A DNA stretch of 25,523 nt from an uncultured Dorea sp. (GTDB taxonomy: Bacteria; Bacillota; Clostridia; Lachnospirales; Lachnospiraceae). The translations under genes and the position numbers were made by a program. The notes beneath the pieces were generated by a model. That model saw nothing but the letters and a program-made list of their open reading frames with translations. It made no database searches and had not been told where the DNA came from. Position 1 is the stretch's first letter. Each line of letters opens with the position of its first letter. Shown here piece by piece: positions 1 to 8,126 of the stretch. Location of the stretch: NCBI RefSeq assembly GCF_934294775.1, contig NZ_CAKRAH010000039.1:1-25523 (forward strand), read 5' to 3'.

Positions 1-54
1 TTTTTTTGAACACTTTATAAACAGTAACAACATTTTTGACTTAAGGAGGAAGTT

Positions 55-1668
55 ATGGCAGTAAAATACGTATTCGTTACAGGCGGTGTAGTATCTGGTT
101 TAGGAAAGGGAATTACGGCTGCGTCTCTCGGACGTCTCTTGAAAGCCCGTGGTTATACCGTAACCATGCAGAAGTTTGATCCATACATCAATATCGACCC
201 AGGTACCATGAACCCGGTACAGCATGGTGAAGTATTTGTAACCGATGATGGAGCAGAAACAGACCTCGACCTTGGACATTATGAAAGATTTATCGACGAA
301 AGTCTGAGTAAGAATTCTAACGTAACTACAGGAAAAATTTATTGGTCTGTTCTTCAGAAAGAACGCCGTGGAGACTTTGGCGGAGGAACCGTTCAGGTTA
401 TCCCACATATTACAAATGAAATCAAATCACGCTTTTACCGCAACCCGGCTGCTGAGAATACAGAAATTGCCATTATTGAAGTCGGTGGAACCGTCGGAGA
501 TATCGAAAGCCAGCCATTCCTGGAAGCAATCCGTCAGTTCCAGCATGAAAAAGGCCGTGAAAACGTGATCCTGATTCATGTAACCCTGATTCCTTATCTG
601 AAGGCCTCTCAGGAAATGAAGACCAAGCCAACCCAGGCCAGTGTAAAAGACCTGCAGGGAATGGGTATCCAGCCAGATATCCTGGTATGCCGTTCTGAGT
701 ATCCTCTGGGTGTCGGACTGAAAGATAAGATTGCATTATTCTGTAATGTACCTTCTAACCATGTACTGCAGAATCTGGATGTAGAATACCTGTACGAGGC
801 TCCTCTTGCTATGGAAGAAGAGAATCTTGCCGGTGTTGTATGCGAATGCCTGCACCTCGACTGTCCGGAACCAGATCTGAAAGACTGGAAGGAAATGGTC
901 GATTACCTTAAGAATCCGAACACAGAAGTCACTGTTGCTCTGGTTGGTAAATATATCCAGCTTCACGACGCTTACATCAGTGTTGTAGAAGCTCTGAAAC
1001 ACGGTGGAATCTTCAGCCGTGCAACTGTAAATATCAAATGGATCGATTCCGAGACAGTTACACCGGATAATGTAGACGAACTTCTCGGTGATGTCAGCGG
1101 TATCTTAGTTCCTGGTGGATTCGGTAACCGCGGTATCGAAGGAAAGATCGAAGCAATCAAATATGCTCGTACACATAAAGTTCCTTTCCTCGGACTCTGC
1201 CTTGGTATGCAGCTTTCTATCGTAGAATTTGCAAGAGATGTCATTGGCTACAACGACGCACACAGTGCAGAGCTTGATCCAAATACAACACATCCGGTTA
1301 TCCACATCATGCCGGAGCAGATCGGTATCGAAGATATCGGTGGAACATTAAGACTTGGTGCTTATCCATGCGTCCTTGATAAGACATCAAAAGCTTACGA
1401 AATGTATGGAACAGAGCAGATCAGCGAACGTCACCGTCACCGCTACGAAGTTAACAACGACTACCGTGATGCCCTGACTGCAAACGGAATGAAGCTTTCC
1501 GGTCTTTCTCCGGATGGAAGAATTGTGGAAATGATTGAGATTCCGGATCATCCATGGTTTATCGCAACCCAGGCTCATCCGGAACTGAAGTCAAGACCGA
1601 ACAGACCGCATCCTTTATTCAGAGGATTTATCGAGGCTTCATTAAAATATCAGAACGAAAATAAATAA
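55..1668 (+). CDS. pyrG: CTP synthase
   Basis: CTP synthase (537 aa, the usual family length) makes CTP from UTP, ATP and glutamine, the last step of pyrimidine nucleotide synthesis, in the cytoplasm. The N-terminal amidoligase domain opens with the P-loop-like GGVVSGLGKG (about residues 10-19). The C-terminal class I glutamine amidotransferase domain shows the nucleophile elbow GLCLGMQ with Cys382, and the catalytic pair His508/Glu510 in HPE. The ATG at 55 is preceded by a strong AAGGAGGA ribosome binding site, which fixes the start. Upstream DNA is cut by the window edge, so the pyrG attenuation leader known from some Firmicutes cannot be assessed. The downstream neighbour glf is convergent. 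Identification is secure. Confidence 0.98.
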   Translation: MAVKYVFVTGGVVSGLGKGITAASLGRLLKARGYTVTMQKFDPYINIDPGTMNPVQHGEVFVTDDGAETDLDLGHYERFIDESLSKNSNVTTGKIYWSVLQKERRGDFGGGTVQVIPHITNEIKSRFYRNPAAENTEIAIIEVGGTVGDIESQPFLEAIRQFQHEKGRENVILIHVTLIPYLKASQEMKTKPTQASVKDLQGMGIQPDILVCRSEYPLGVGLKDKIALFCNVPSNHVLQNLDVEYLYEAPLAMEEENLAGVVCECLHLDCPEPDLKDWKEMVDYLKNPNTEVTVALVGKYIQLHDAYISVVEALKHGGIFSRATVNIKWIDSETVTPDNVDELLGDVSGILVPGGFGNRGIEGKIEAIKYARTHKVPFLGLCLGMQLSIVEFARDVIGYNDAHSAELDPNTTHPVIHIMPEQIGIEDIGGTLRLGAYPCVLDKTSKAYEMYGTEQISERHRHRYEVNNDYRDALTANGMKLSGLSPDGRIVEMIEIPDHPWFIATQAHPELKSRPNRPHPLFRGFIEASLKYQNENK

Positions 1669-1733
1669 ATTTGACATATTTATTGTATACAGTTGAATTT
1701 ATCATTGCCGGTTTCCTATAAAATGGCATCTAC

Positions 1734-1756
1734 AGGAGCTGCCACTGGCAGCTCCT
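1734..1756. terminator. Hairpin between convergent pyrG and glf, possible terminator
   Basis: A perfect 10-bp stem (AGGAGCTGCC / GGCAGCTCCT) with a 3-nt loop lies 66 nt after the pyrG stop and about 90 nt beyond the glf stop. It is the only strong hairpin between these convergent genes, which suggests a bidirectional termination role. Neither side carries a clear run of T, so it is not a textbook intrinsic terminator. Confidence 0.5.
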
Positions 1757-1843
1757 TACGAATGCATGGCAATACAAAAAACTCATTCCACCAAGATACA
1801 TACCATCATTTTCTCCACCATTATACTTCCTTTAGCCTAACTT

Positions 1844-2977
1844 TTACGCCAGACTTTCTTCCACGCACTTTAATGCTTCTGCGATCACCTGATGCATGTC
1901 ATAATATTTATACATACCCAGGCGTCCGCCAAAGATCACATGCTCTTCTTTTTTGGCCAGTTCCTGGTATTTCTGATATAATGCATTATTTTTCTCGTCA
2001 TTCATCGGATAATACGGCTCATCACCCTTTTTCCACTGTGCCGGATATTCCCTGGTGATCACAGTCTTCGGATTACTCTCTGTCATGGTGTTGCTATATC
2101 CCCCCTGACAGCCATATTCAAAATGCTTGTGCTCGATGATTCTGGTATACGGCACTTCATACTCTGTATAGTTGACAACCGCATTTCCCTGATGATTCTC
2201 TTCATCCAGCACTTCTGTCTCGAATCTTAAGCTTCTATATTCAAGCTCTCCATAACAATAGTTATAATACTCGTCGATCATTCCTGTAAATACGACATTT
2301 TCTGCTTCTGCATCCAGCTTTTCTTTATTGGCAAAATAATCTGTATTCAGGCGTACCTCTACTCCGGCCAGCATCTTTTCCACCATTTTTGTATAACCGC
2401 CGATCGGGATTCCCTGATATTTATCATTAAAATAATTATTATCATAGACAAAACGCACCGGCAGTCTGCGGATGATAAAGCTTGGAAGCTCTGTTGCCCG
2501 TTTGCCCCACTGCTTTTCCGTATATCCTTTTACCAGTTTTTCGTAAATGTCTCTTCCAACTAATGATATTGCCTGCTCTTCCAGATTCTTTGGTTCTGTT
2601 ATCCCTGCTTCTTTGATCTGCTCAGCGATCTTTTCTTTTGCTTCCTGTGGCGTCGAAATTCCCCACATCTTGCTGAATGTATTCATGTTGAACGGCAGAT
2701 TATAAAGTTCGTCCTTATATCTGGCCACCGGACTGTTCGTATAACGGTTAAACTCCGCAAACTGCTGCACGTAATCCCACACTTTTTTATCTGAAGTGTG
2801 GAAAATGTGTGCACCGTATTCATGCACCTGGATTCCTTCTACTTCTTTTGTATAGATGTTACCGCCGATATGTGCTCTCTTATCGATAACCAGCACATTC
2901 TTTCCCGCTTTTTTTGCCTCATGCGCGAATACTGCACCGAATAATCCTGCTCCAACTATCAAATAATCATATTTCAT
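1844..2977 (-). CDS. glf: UDP-galactopyranose mutase
   Basis: UDP-galactopyranose mutase (377 aa, normal length) interconverts UDP-galactopyranose and UDP-galactofuranose, the donor for galactofuranose in cell-surface polysaccharides. It is a cytoplasmic flavoenzyme. The N-terminus shows the FAD-binding Rossmann signature GAGLFG (residues 9-14), followed by an acidic VID at the end of the second strand. The family stretch EYGAHIFHTS lies around residue 54, and the C-terminal GGRLGMYKYYDMHQ is the conserved FAD-contacting end of the family. The start lies only 3 nt after the sbcC stop, with an AAAGGGG ribosome binding site inside the sbcC end, so it is probably cotranscribed with sbcDC. No galactofuranosyltransferase or other glycan gene is visible nearby, which makes this placement unusual. 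Confidence 0.95.
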   Translation of the reverse strand: MKYDYLIVGAGLFGAVFAHEAKKAGKNVLVIDKRAHIGGNIYTKEVEGIQVHEYGAHIFHTSDKKVWDYVQQFAEFNRYTNSPVARYKDELYNLPFNMNTFSKMWGISTPQEAKEKIAEQIKEAGITEPKNLEEQAISLVGRDIYEKLVKGYTEKQWGKRATELPSFIIRRLPVRFVYDNNYFNDKYQGIPIGGYTKMVEKMLAGVEVRLNTDYFANKEKLDAEAENVVFTGMIDEYYNYCYGELEYRSLRFETEVLDEENHQGNAVVNYTEYEVPYTRIIEHKHFEYGCQGGYSNTMTESNPKTVITREYPAQWKKGDEPYYPMNDEKNNALYQKYQELAKKEEHVIFGGRLGMYKYYDMHQVIAEALKCVEESLA

Positions 2978-2980
2978 TTT

Positions 2981-5833
2981 TTATATTCCCCTTTCATCTG
3001 ACCATCTTACTATACTGCCATTTTCGGTCTTTGTCACCAAAAGTTTTCGGTCTATCTGCTCTTTCAGCTCATTTACATGAGAAATGATGCCCACCAGACG
3101 GTTCTGATCCGCCAAATCTGTCAGAACACGGATTGCCTGATCTCTTGCCGTATCATCCAGCGAACCGAACCCTTCATCAACAAACATGGTATCCAGGTGG
3201 ATTGCCCCGGCTGTATGCTGTACGATATCCGAAAGTCCAAGTGCCATCGCAAGTGATGCCATAAATGATTCTCCTCCGGATAATGTCTTTACATCCCGCA
3301 CCGTATCTGTTGCCATGTGATAGACATCCAGATCAAGCCCTGCCTGGCCCTGACTTCCAAGCTTTTCTACGTCTTTGCACTGCAGGATAAACTCACCGCC
3401 TGTCATTCTGATCAGTCTTTTATTTGCCGCACGGATGATCTGTTTAAAATATTGTCTCTGGATATACGTCTCGAAATCCAGTTTTACACTGCCGCTTAGG
3501 TTTCCATTTGCCGTTTTATTTAGATTACTGATGATTTCATACTGTTTTTGCAGATCCCGGTCTTTTGCAAATAACCGCTTCAACGCTTCCCTGCACTCCA
3601 GGTTCCTATCGTTTCTGTTATGTGCATCCATATATTGTCCATTACAGATTTCCAGCTGCTTCATGGCTTCCTTCTTCTGTTCTCCAATTGCTTCTAGATC
3701 TGCCTGTTCTTTTCCGGACAGCTGTTCTCCCAGCGTTGTTTTTCTTCCTTCCAGCTCTTTTTGCACATCCAGACTCTTTCGCACTTCACCTGCCGCAGTT
3801 TCATATACTCTCACGGTCTTTTCTACCGTCTGCTTCATCTGTTCCAGAGTCTTTCTGGCCTGCACACTCGTTTCAAATGGAAGCTTTTCTTTCCAGGTGT
3901 TATATTCCGCCTTCTGGCCTGCATAAGCAATCTTCTGCTTTGTGATATCCTGTTCCAGCGCCGCTTTTTTCTCTTCCAGTTCCATAAGCATTCTGCCGAT
4001 CCGTTCTTGTTCTTCCACAAGCTTTTCCGCCAGATCCGCGATTTCTGAGAATTTCTTTATCTTTCTTTCCAGTTCTTTTAATTCTTCTTTATCGCTCTTT
4101 TCCCGGTCTATATCTTCCACTTTTCCAAGCAGTGTTTTGTATACTTCTGCTGCCGCCTGATATCTGGATGAGATCTCCTGAAATTTTGTTCCTGCCTCAT
4201 CACGGATTCTTTCGTTTTCTTCACGTTTTCTTTTTGCTTCTTCCACTTCTGCCTGGCTTGGTGCCTGATTGCTCAAAGAACAGATCCTTGGATGTTCTTT
4301 CGAACCACACACTGGGCACGGCATCCCTTTTTCAAGTCCCAGAGCCAGTATGCCTGCCTGTTCATTTAAGAACATCTGATACAATTCCTCATAGCTTAAT
4401 AAGGCTTCCCTGTATCTCTGCTGCTTTTCATCCGATTCCTTTTTCGCTGCCATGCATTCTTCTTTTAATTTTTCCGTTTTGATACGCTGCGTCTTTATTT
4501 CTTCATACTGCTGCAATTTTTCCAGTAATTTCTGTCTGTTATTTTTGCATTCTTCTATGCAAATGTTCACATTTTTATATTTCTCAAGAAACTTTTCATT
4601 TTCCTCACGTTTGTTTTTGCAGGATTCTATGCGCTTTTTTATCTCTTCCAGATGTTTTTCATCTTTTTTAAAGTCATTTTCCATCTGCTCCAGACTGTCT
4701 TTTCTGCTGTCCAGTTCCTGGTACAGCGGTAACGCATCCTGTATTCTTACGATTTTTTCCCGTAACTGCTCTTCGGTTTCCTGTTTTTCTATCTCAGCGG
4801 CTTTTAGCCTGTCCGTTTTTTCCGCCACATCTTTCCACTTCTTTTCCAGCTCCTCTTCGATTTTCTCATAAGAAAGGAACAGCTGATTCAGCCTTTCCGC
4901 CTCCCGGAACTGCTGATTTCTCATATCGAGCTGTTTCTGCGCCTCTGCTACTTCTTTCTTTTTTTCTTTTTCTATCTTGCGTCCCTGTTCGATGAGCATC
5001 TGCAGGATTTCCAGTACATGTCCGCCATTTGGTATTTCCCGCTTCACGATTTCTTTCCAGAGATTATTTATATCTGTTTTTTCCGTATCCCGACTTCTAT
5101 CTTCGTTATCTTCCGTTCTGCCATCTGTTTCCAGCTGATCTGTATCCATTTTAGTAACGGTTCCATTTTCCACACTTTCTACACGTTCCATCTCTATCTT
5201 TGTCTCGTGCAGGTTATTTTCCAATTTCACATACAGTGCGGTGGCTCTTTTTTTCAGTTCTTCCTGGATCCGGTAATAAAATTTCGTCTGAAATATTCTG
5301 GAAAATATTTTTTTCCGCTCTTTTGATTCTGCAAGCAGAAGTTTTAAGAAATCGCCCTGTGCGATCATTGCGATCTGCGTAAACTGATCTGCATCCAGTC
5401 CCATGATCTCTGTAATCTTCTGATCTGTCTCTCGTTTTTTCCCCTTGAATACGCTTCCATCCGGAAGAATCAGCTCCACTTTTGGAGATTCTTTTACGTA
5501 TCGAGGTGATCCATCCGCATATCTTCTTTTTCCAAGACGCATATACTCTGGATTTCTCCGGATGGTATATTCCTTTTCCTGATAGGAAAATGTATATTCT
5601 ACATAGGTATCTGTCTCCGCTTTTGCATACTGGCTGCGCATCATATTGCCGTCACGGTTCCCGCCGCTGGTCCTGTCATATAATGCATATGTGATTGCAT
5701 CGAATATCGTCGTCTTTCCCGCTCCGGTATCTCCGGTGATCAGAAACAGTCCCCCCGGAATTTGCGAAAAATCAATACACACTTCTCCGGCATAGGAGCC
5801 AAATGCAGACATTACTAATTTTACTGGTCTCAT
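2981..5833 (-). CDS. sbcC: Exonuclease SbcCD, ATPase subunit SbcC
   Basis: SbcC is the Rad50-like SMC-type ATPase of the SbcCD complex. With SbcD it cleaves hairpins and processes DNA double-strand ends during repair. At 950 aa it is within the family range. Domains in order: N-terminal ATPase lobe with Walker A GDTGAGKT (residues 34-41); a long coiled coil rich in E, K and Q (about 190-490); the zinc hook CPVC at 506-509; a returning coiled coil to about 780; then the C-terminal lobe with ABC signature LSGGES (from 851) and Walker B ending in Asp886-Glu887. The ATG lies 2 nt beyond the sbcD stop, so the two subunits are translated as a pair. Several + strand open frames lie opposite it, but they are mirror images of its low-complexity coiled coil. 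Confidence 0.97.
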   Translation of the reverse strand: MRPVKLVMSAFGSYAGEVCIDFSQIPGGLFLITGDTGAGKTTIFDAITYALYDRTSGGNRDGNMMRSQYAKAETDTYVEYTFSYQEKEYTIRRNPEYMRLGKRRYADGSPRYVKESPKVELILPDGSVFKGKKRETDQKITEIMGLDADQFTQIAMIAQGDFLKLLLAESKERKKIFSRIFQTKFYYRIQEELKKRATALYVKLENNLHETKIEMERVESVENGTVTKMDTDQLETDGRTEDNEDRSRDTEKTDINNLWKEIVKREIPNGGHVLEILQMLIEQGRKIEKEKKKEVAEAQKQLDMRNQQFREAERLNQLFLSYEKIEEELEKKWKDVAEKTDRLKAAEIEKQETEEQLREKIVRIQDALPLYQELDSRKDSLEQMENDFKKDEKHLEEIKKRIESCKNKREENEKFLEKYKNVNICIEECKNNRQKLLEKLQQYEEIKTQRIKTEKLKEECMAAKKESDEKQQRYREALLSYEELYQMFLNEQAGILALGLEKGMPCPVCGSKEHPRICSLSNQAPSQAEVEEAKRKREENERIRDEAGTKFQEISSRYQAAAEVYKTLLGKVEDIDREKSDKEELKELERKIKKFSEIADLAEKLVEEQERIGRMLMELEEKKAALEQDITKQKIAYAGQKAEYNTWKEKLPFETSVQARKTLEQMKQTVEKTVRVYETAAGEVRKSLDVQKELEGRKTTLGEQLSGKEQADLEAIGEQKKEAMKQLEICNGQYMDAHNRNDRNLECREALKRLFAKDRDLQKQYEIISNLNKTANGNLSGSVKLDFETYIQRQYFKQIIRAANKRLIRMTGGEFILQCKDVEKLGSQGQAGLDLDVYHMATDTVRDVKTLSGGESFMASLAMALGLSDIVQHTAGAIHLDTMFVDEGFGSLDDTARDQAIRVLTDLADQNRLVGIISHVNELKEQIDRKLLVTKTENGSIVRWSDERGI

Positions 5834-5835
5834 CC

Positions 5836-6996
5836 TTATTCCCCCTTTGCCGCTTCAAATATCTCTGTCATGATCATTTCTTCTTCCGGATCCATCACTT
5901 TCCCTTGCATTTCCTTATAAAAATCTGCAAAAGCGGAAAACGGATCCTTCATCACCAATTCTTCATCCATCTCACTGAGTCTGCTTCTGGTTCTCTGATT
6001 ATCTACACGGATCTCCAGAATATGTGAAAATACCCGTTCTAATTGTTCTTTTGGCTTATACGGATCCACCTCGTCTGTCAGTGTGATACTGACATAGTCA
6101 TCTTTTTCCTCTTCTTTTACATCCTGTAACAACTCTTCCAGACGCCCTTTTTTCTTCCGGACATCTCTAAGCGGGCGTAACGGAAGGCATTCGATTCCTG
6201 CTTCTTCCCCTTTTTTTTCTATTGTTACCACGGTAAGCGTCTTCTCCTGATTGCATTCGCTGACGGAGTATTTTAAAAGTGTCCCCGGATACCGGATGGT
6301 ACGTTTTCCCACGGACTGTGCCCCGTGCAAATGCCCCAGTGCCACATAGTCAAATGCTTTTACTGCATCAATGTCTACATTATCAATGCCTCCAACAGAA
6401 AACACTTCCGAATCACAGGTTTCCGGCCGTTCTTCCCCTTTTCCGGTATAAAACTGATGGGAAACCAGGACATTTCTTCTATTCTTATAATCAATCTGTT
6501 CTCTTTCCAGAATTCTTTTTACTGCATCTGAATAGGTCTCCGGCATTTCGTCTTCAAATACTTTCCGCACATATCCCGGCTTCATAAATGGCAGCAGATA
6601 AAAGTCTACTTCCCCATAATTATCTTCAAGTGTAACCTTCTGTACGTGTTCCTCTGGTGTCTCCGGAACACTTCCTGCCACGTAAATATGGTGTTTTTTC
6701 AAAATATTGGCTGCATATTCCAATCGTTCCGACGAATCATGATTCCCACTGATGATCAGAACCGGTATCGCGGGTGTCAGCTCTGAAAGCTCTGTCAGAA
6801 ACTGGTCAAAAATCGTAACCGCCTCTGCAGACGGCACAGATTTATCATAGACGTCCCCTGCAATTACGATTGCATCCGGATGGATTTCTTTGGCATAATC
6901 CACCACCTGCTTTAAGATCACCTGCTGATCTTTTTTTAAGTTATAATGATGTAGCTGCTTTCCTATATGCAGATCTGAAAGATGAAAAAATTTCAT
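5836..6996 (-). CDS. sbcD: Exonuclease SbcCD, nuclease subunit SbcD
   Basis: SbcD is the Mre11-like calcineurin-type metallophosphoesterase subunit (386 aa) that gives the SbcCD complex its nuclease activity. The phosphodiesterase metal ligands are visible: DLH with Asp8 and His10, GDVYD with Asp48, GNHD at 84-87, a later VSHQ histidine and GHLHG. The C-terminal third is the capping/SbcC-binding region. The ATG at 6994-6996 is preceded by AAAGG about 9 nt upstream. It is the first gene of sbcD-sbcC-glf. A promoter with an extended -10 (TG-n-TATAAA) lies about 100 nt upstream, with a palindrome between promoter and gene that may be an operator or leader hairpin. Confidence 0.96.
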   Translation of the reverse strand: MKFFHLSDLHIGKQLHHYNLKKDQQVILKQVVDYAKEIHPDAIVIAGDVYDKSVPSAEAVTIFDQFLTELSELTPAIPVLIISGNHDSSERLEYAANILKKHHIYVAGSVPETPEEHVQKVTLEDNYGEVDFYLLPFMKPGYVRKVFEDEMPETYSDAVKRILEREQIDYKNRRNVLVSHQFYTGKGEERPETCDSEVFSVGGIDNVDIDAVKAFDYVALGHLHGAQSVGKRTIRYPGTLLKYSVSECNQEKTLTVVTIEKKGEEAGIECLPLRPLRDVRKKKGRLEELLQDVKEEEKDDYVSITLTDEVDPYKPKEQLERVFSHILEIRVDNQRTRSRLSEMDEELVMKDPFSAFADFYKEMQGKVMDPEEEMIMTEIFEAAKGE

Positions 6997-7054
6997 ATAT
7001 CTTAAGCCTTTCTGTTATTTATTTTTCCAAATATCTTGATATACGGATTGCTTC

Positions 7055-7078
7055 GCATTTCATGCAAGCATGAAACGC
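7055..7078 (-). promoter_or_regulatory. Palindrome in the sbcD leader (operator or hairpin)
   Basis: The sequence TTTCATGC-AA-GCATGAAA is a perfect 8-bp inverted repeat with a 2-nt centre. It extends outward by one mismatch and a further GC/GC pair. In the minus-strand RNA the mismatch becomes a G-U pair, so the whole stem can form in the sbcD transcript. It sits between the sbcD promoter and start codon and is compact enough to be a repressor operator. Confidence 0.5.
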
Positions 7079-7092
7079 ATGACCTTTTGACC

Positions 7093-7101
7093 TTTATATC
7101 A
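7093..7101 (-). promoter_or_regulatory. Predicted extended -10 promoter of sbcD
   Basis: On the minus strand TG-A-TATAAA forms an extended -10 element, giving a start near 7086. No good -35 is seen at 17 nt. The element lies close to the oppositely directed promoter of the cysteine-cluster gene, so the -35 regions of the two would overlap. Confidence 0.45.
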
Positions 7102-7110
7102 TATCATACA

Positions 7111-7139
7111 TTGCATCTTTTTCTATTTTACACTATAAT
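7111..7139 (+). promoter_or_regulatory. Predicted sigma-A promoter of the YkgJ-like gene
   Basis: TTGCAT and TATAAT are separated by exactly 17 nt on the + strand. The predicted start is near 7146, giving a leader of about 97 nt before the ATG at 7243. Confidence 0.7.
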
Positions 7140-7176
7140 CAACTTGTCTAACAAGACTATCCGTGTAACGAATTTT

Positions 7177-7203
7177 CAGTTCAGAAAATTCCTACCAGTG
7201 AAC
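7177..7203 (+). repeat. Dispersed 27-nt repeat, copy 1
   Basis: A 27-nt sequence starting CAGTTCAG and ending GTGAAC matches 24 of 27 positions at 19083-19109 in the same orientation. The ends are inverted (GTTCA / TGAAC) around a conserved core containing ATTCCTACC. Here it lies in the leader of the YkgJ-like gene, where the left arm could alternatively pair in a second hairpin (GAATTTTC at 7170-7177 with GAAAATTC at 7184-7191). Confidence 0.6.
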
Positions 7204-7242
7204 AATAACAACTATATTCATATTATAATAAGAGGTATTTAT

Positions 7243-7938
7243 ATGCTTAGAGATATCAATCTGGATGAAATATCCGACGGTAGATTATACACAAGTAACG
7301 ATATGGCAAAGACAGACTGTAAAGGATGCGATGGATGCTCCGCCTGCTGCCATGGTATGGGAAGTTCTATTGTCCTTGATCCGCTCGATGTCTGTCGTCT
7401 CTCCCAGGGACTACAGCAACCGGTGAACCAGCTTCTTGCCGGTCCTTTGGAGCTTCATGTAGTAGACGGTATCATCCTTCCAAACCTGAAAATGACCGGA
7501 ACCGAAGAAGCCTGTTCGTTCCTGGACTCTGATGGACGCTGCTCCATCCATGCTTTCCGACCGGGAATCTGCCGTATGTTCCCACTTGGACGCTTTTATG
7601 AGGATCATGCTTTCAAGTACTTTTTACAAATCCATGAATGTCCCAAGACCGACCGTACCAAAGTAAAGATAAAAAAATGGCTCGATACACCAAACCTGAA
7701 AACCTATGAAACCTACATCTCTGACTGGCATTTCTTCCTGAAAGACCTTCAGGATTATGTCATGAAGCTGGCATCGGACCAGACGCAGACAGATTCTGAT
7801 AACACAGCAAAAACTATCAGTATGCACGTCCTGACACAGTTCTACCTGACGCCGTATCAGCCTGATGGGAACTTTTATGATGAATTCTATGCACGTTTAG
7901 AAAAGTCCCGGCTGTTTACATCGTCACTGCATATATAG
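7243..7938 (+). CDS. YkgJ-type cysteine-cluster protein
   Basis: A 231-aa protein of the YkgJ/CxxCxxCC family, presumed to bind zinc or an iron-sulfur cluster; the biological role of the family is not established. The cluster is clear: Cys26, 29, 32, 35 and 36 (CKGCDGCSACC), then Cys91, Cys100, Cys110 in the CSFLDSDGRCSIHAFRPGIC stretch, and Cys133. The RPGICRMFPLGR segment is a family hallmark. I chose the ATG at 7243, which has AAGAGG upstream, over an in-frame extension to about 7036, because the extension would begin upstream of the predicted promoter and encodes unlikely sequence. The C-terminal 100 residues are less conserved and have no motif I recognise. It is a single gene, convergent with the LOG gene. 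Confidence 0.88.
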   Translation: MLRDINLDEISDGRLYTSNDMAKTDCKGCDGCSACCHGMGSSIVLDPLDVCRLSQGLQQPVNQLLAGPLELHVVDGIILPNLKMTGTEEACSFLDSDGRCSIHAFRPGICRMFPLGRFYEDHAFKYFLQIHECPKTDRTKVKIKKWLDTPNLKTYETYISDWHFFLKDLQDYVMKLASDQTQTDSDNTAKTISMHVLTQFYLTPYQPDGNFYDEFYARLEKSRLFTSSLHI

Positions 7939-7988
7939 AAGCTGACAAAGAACCCGACACTGACAGATTTTCCACCATACTTTGGCAT

Positions 7989-8079
7989 ATAAAATGAGCG
8001 CTATTATATGTACGAATTGGATAATAATTCATCCCTCTCCATTATATCTTTCTTCTTACATATATAACGCTCATTTTAT
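7989..8079. terminator. Long spaced inverted repeat, probable bidirectional terminator
   Basis: Arms of 23-24 nt (7989-8012 and 8057-8079) pair almost completely: 12 bp without error from ATAAAATGAGCG, then about 11 bp with one bulge and one mismatch. A 44-nt centre separates them. It stands midway between convergent stop codons at 7938 and 8127. T-rich sequence on both outer flanks fits bidirectional termination, though the loop is unusually long. Confidence 0.5.
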
Positions 8080-8126
8080 TATTCCATAATATCTACATAT
8101 TTTTTTATATCTTTTATGTTTCAAAC

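Noticed and set aside
1672..1677. Perfect TTGACA after the pyrG stop
   Set aside because: No -10 element at 16-18 nt and no + strand gene downstream; the next gene is convergent.
1693..2058. Open frame of 121 codons on the + strand after pyrG
   Set aside because: It runs opposite the conserved C-terminus of glf, has no ribosome binding site and no recognisable protein features.
3375..4871. Several Ser/Phe/Leu-rich + strand open frames
   Set aside because: They are mirror images of the Glu/Lys-rich coiled coil of sbcC, which leaves few stops on the opposite strand.
7036..7242. In-frame N-terminal extension of the YkgJ-like protein
   Set aside because: It would start upstream of the predicted promoter, lacks a good ribosome binding site and overlaps the sbcD regulatory region; the ATG at 7243 fits the family start better.
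7989..8079. Miniature inverted-repeat transposable element
   Set aside because: The unit is only 91 nt, no target-site duplication is visible, and its central position between convergent stops fits a terminator better.
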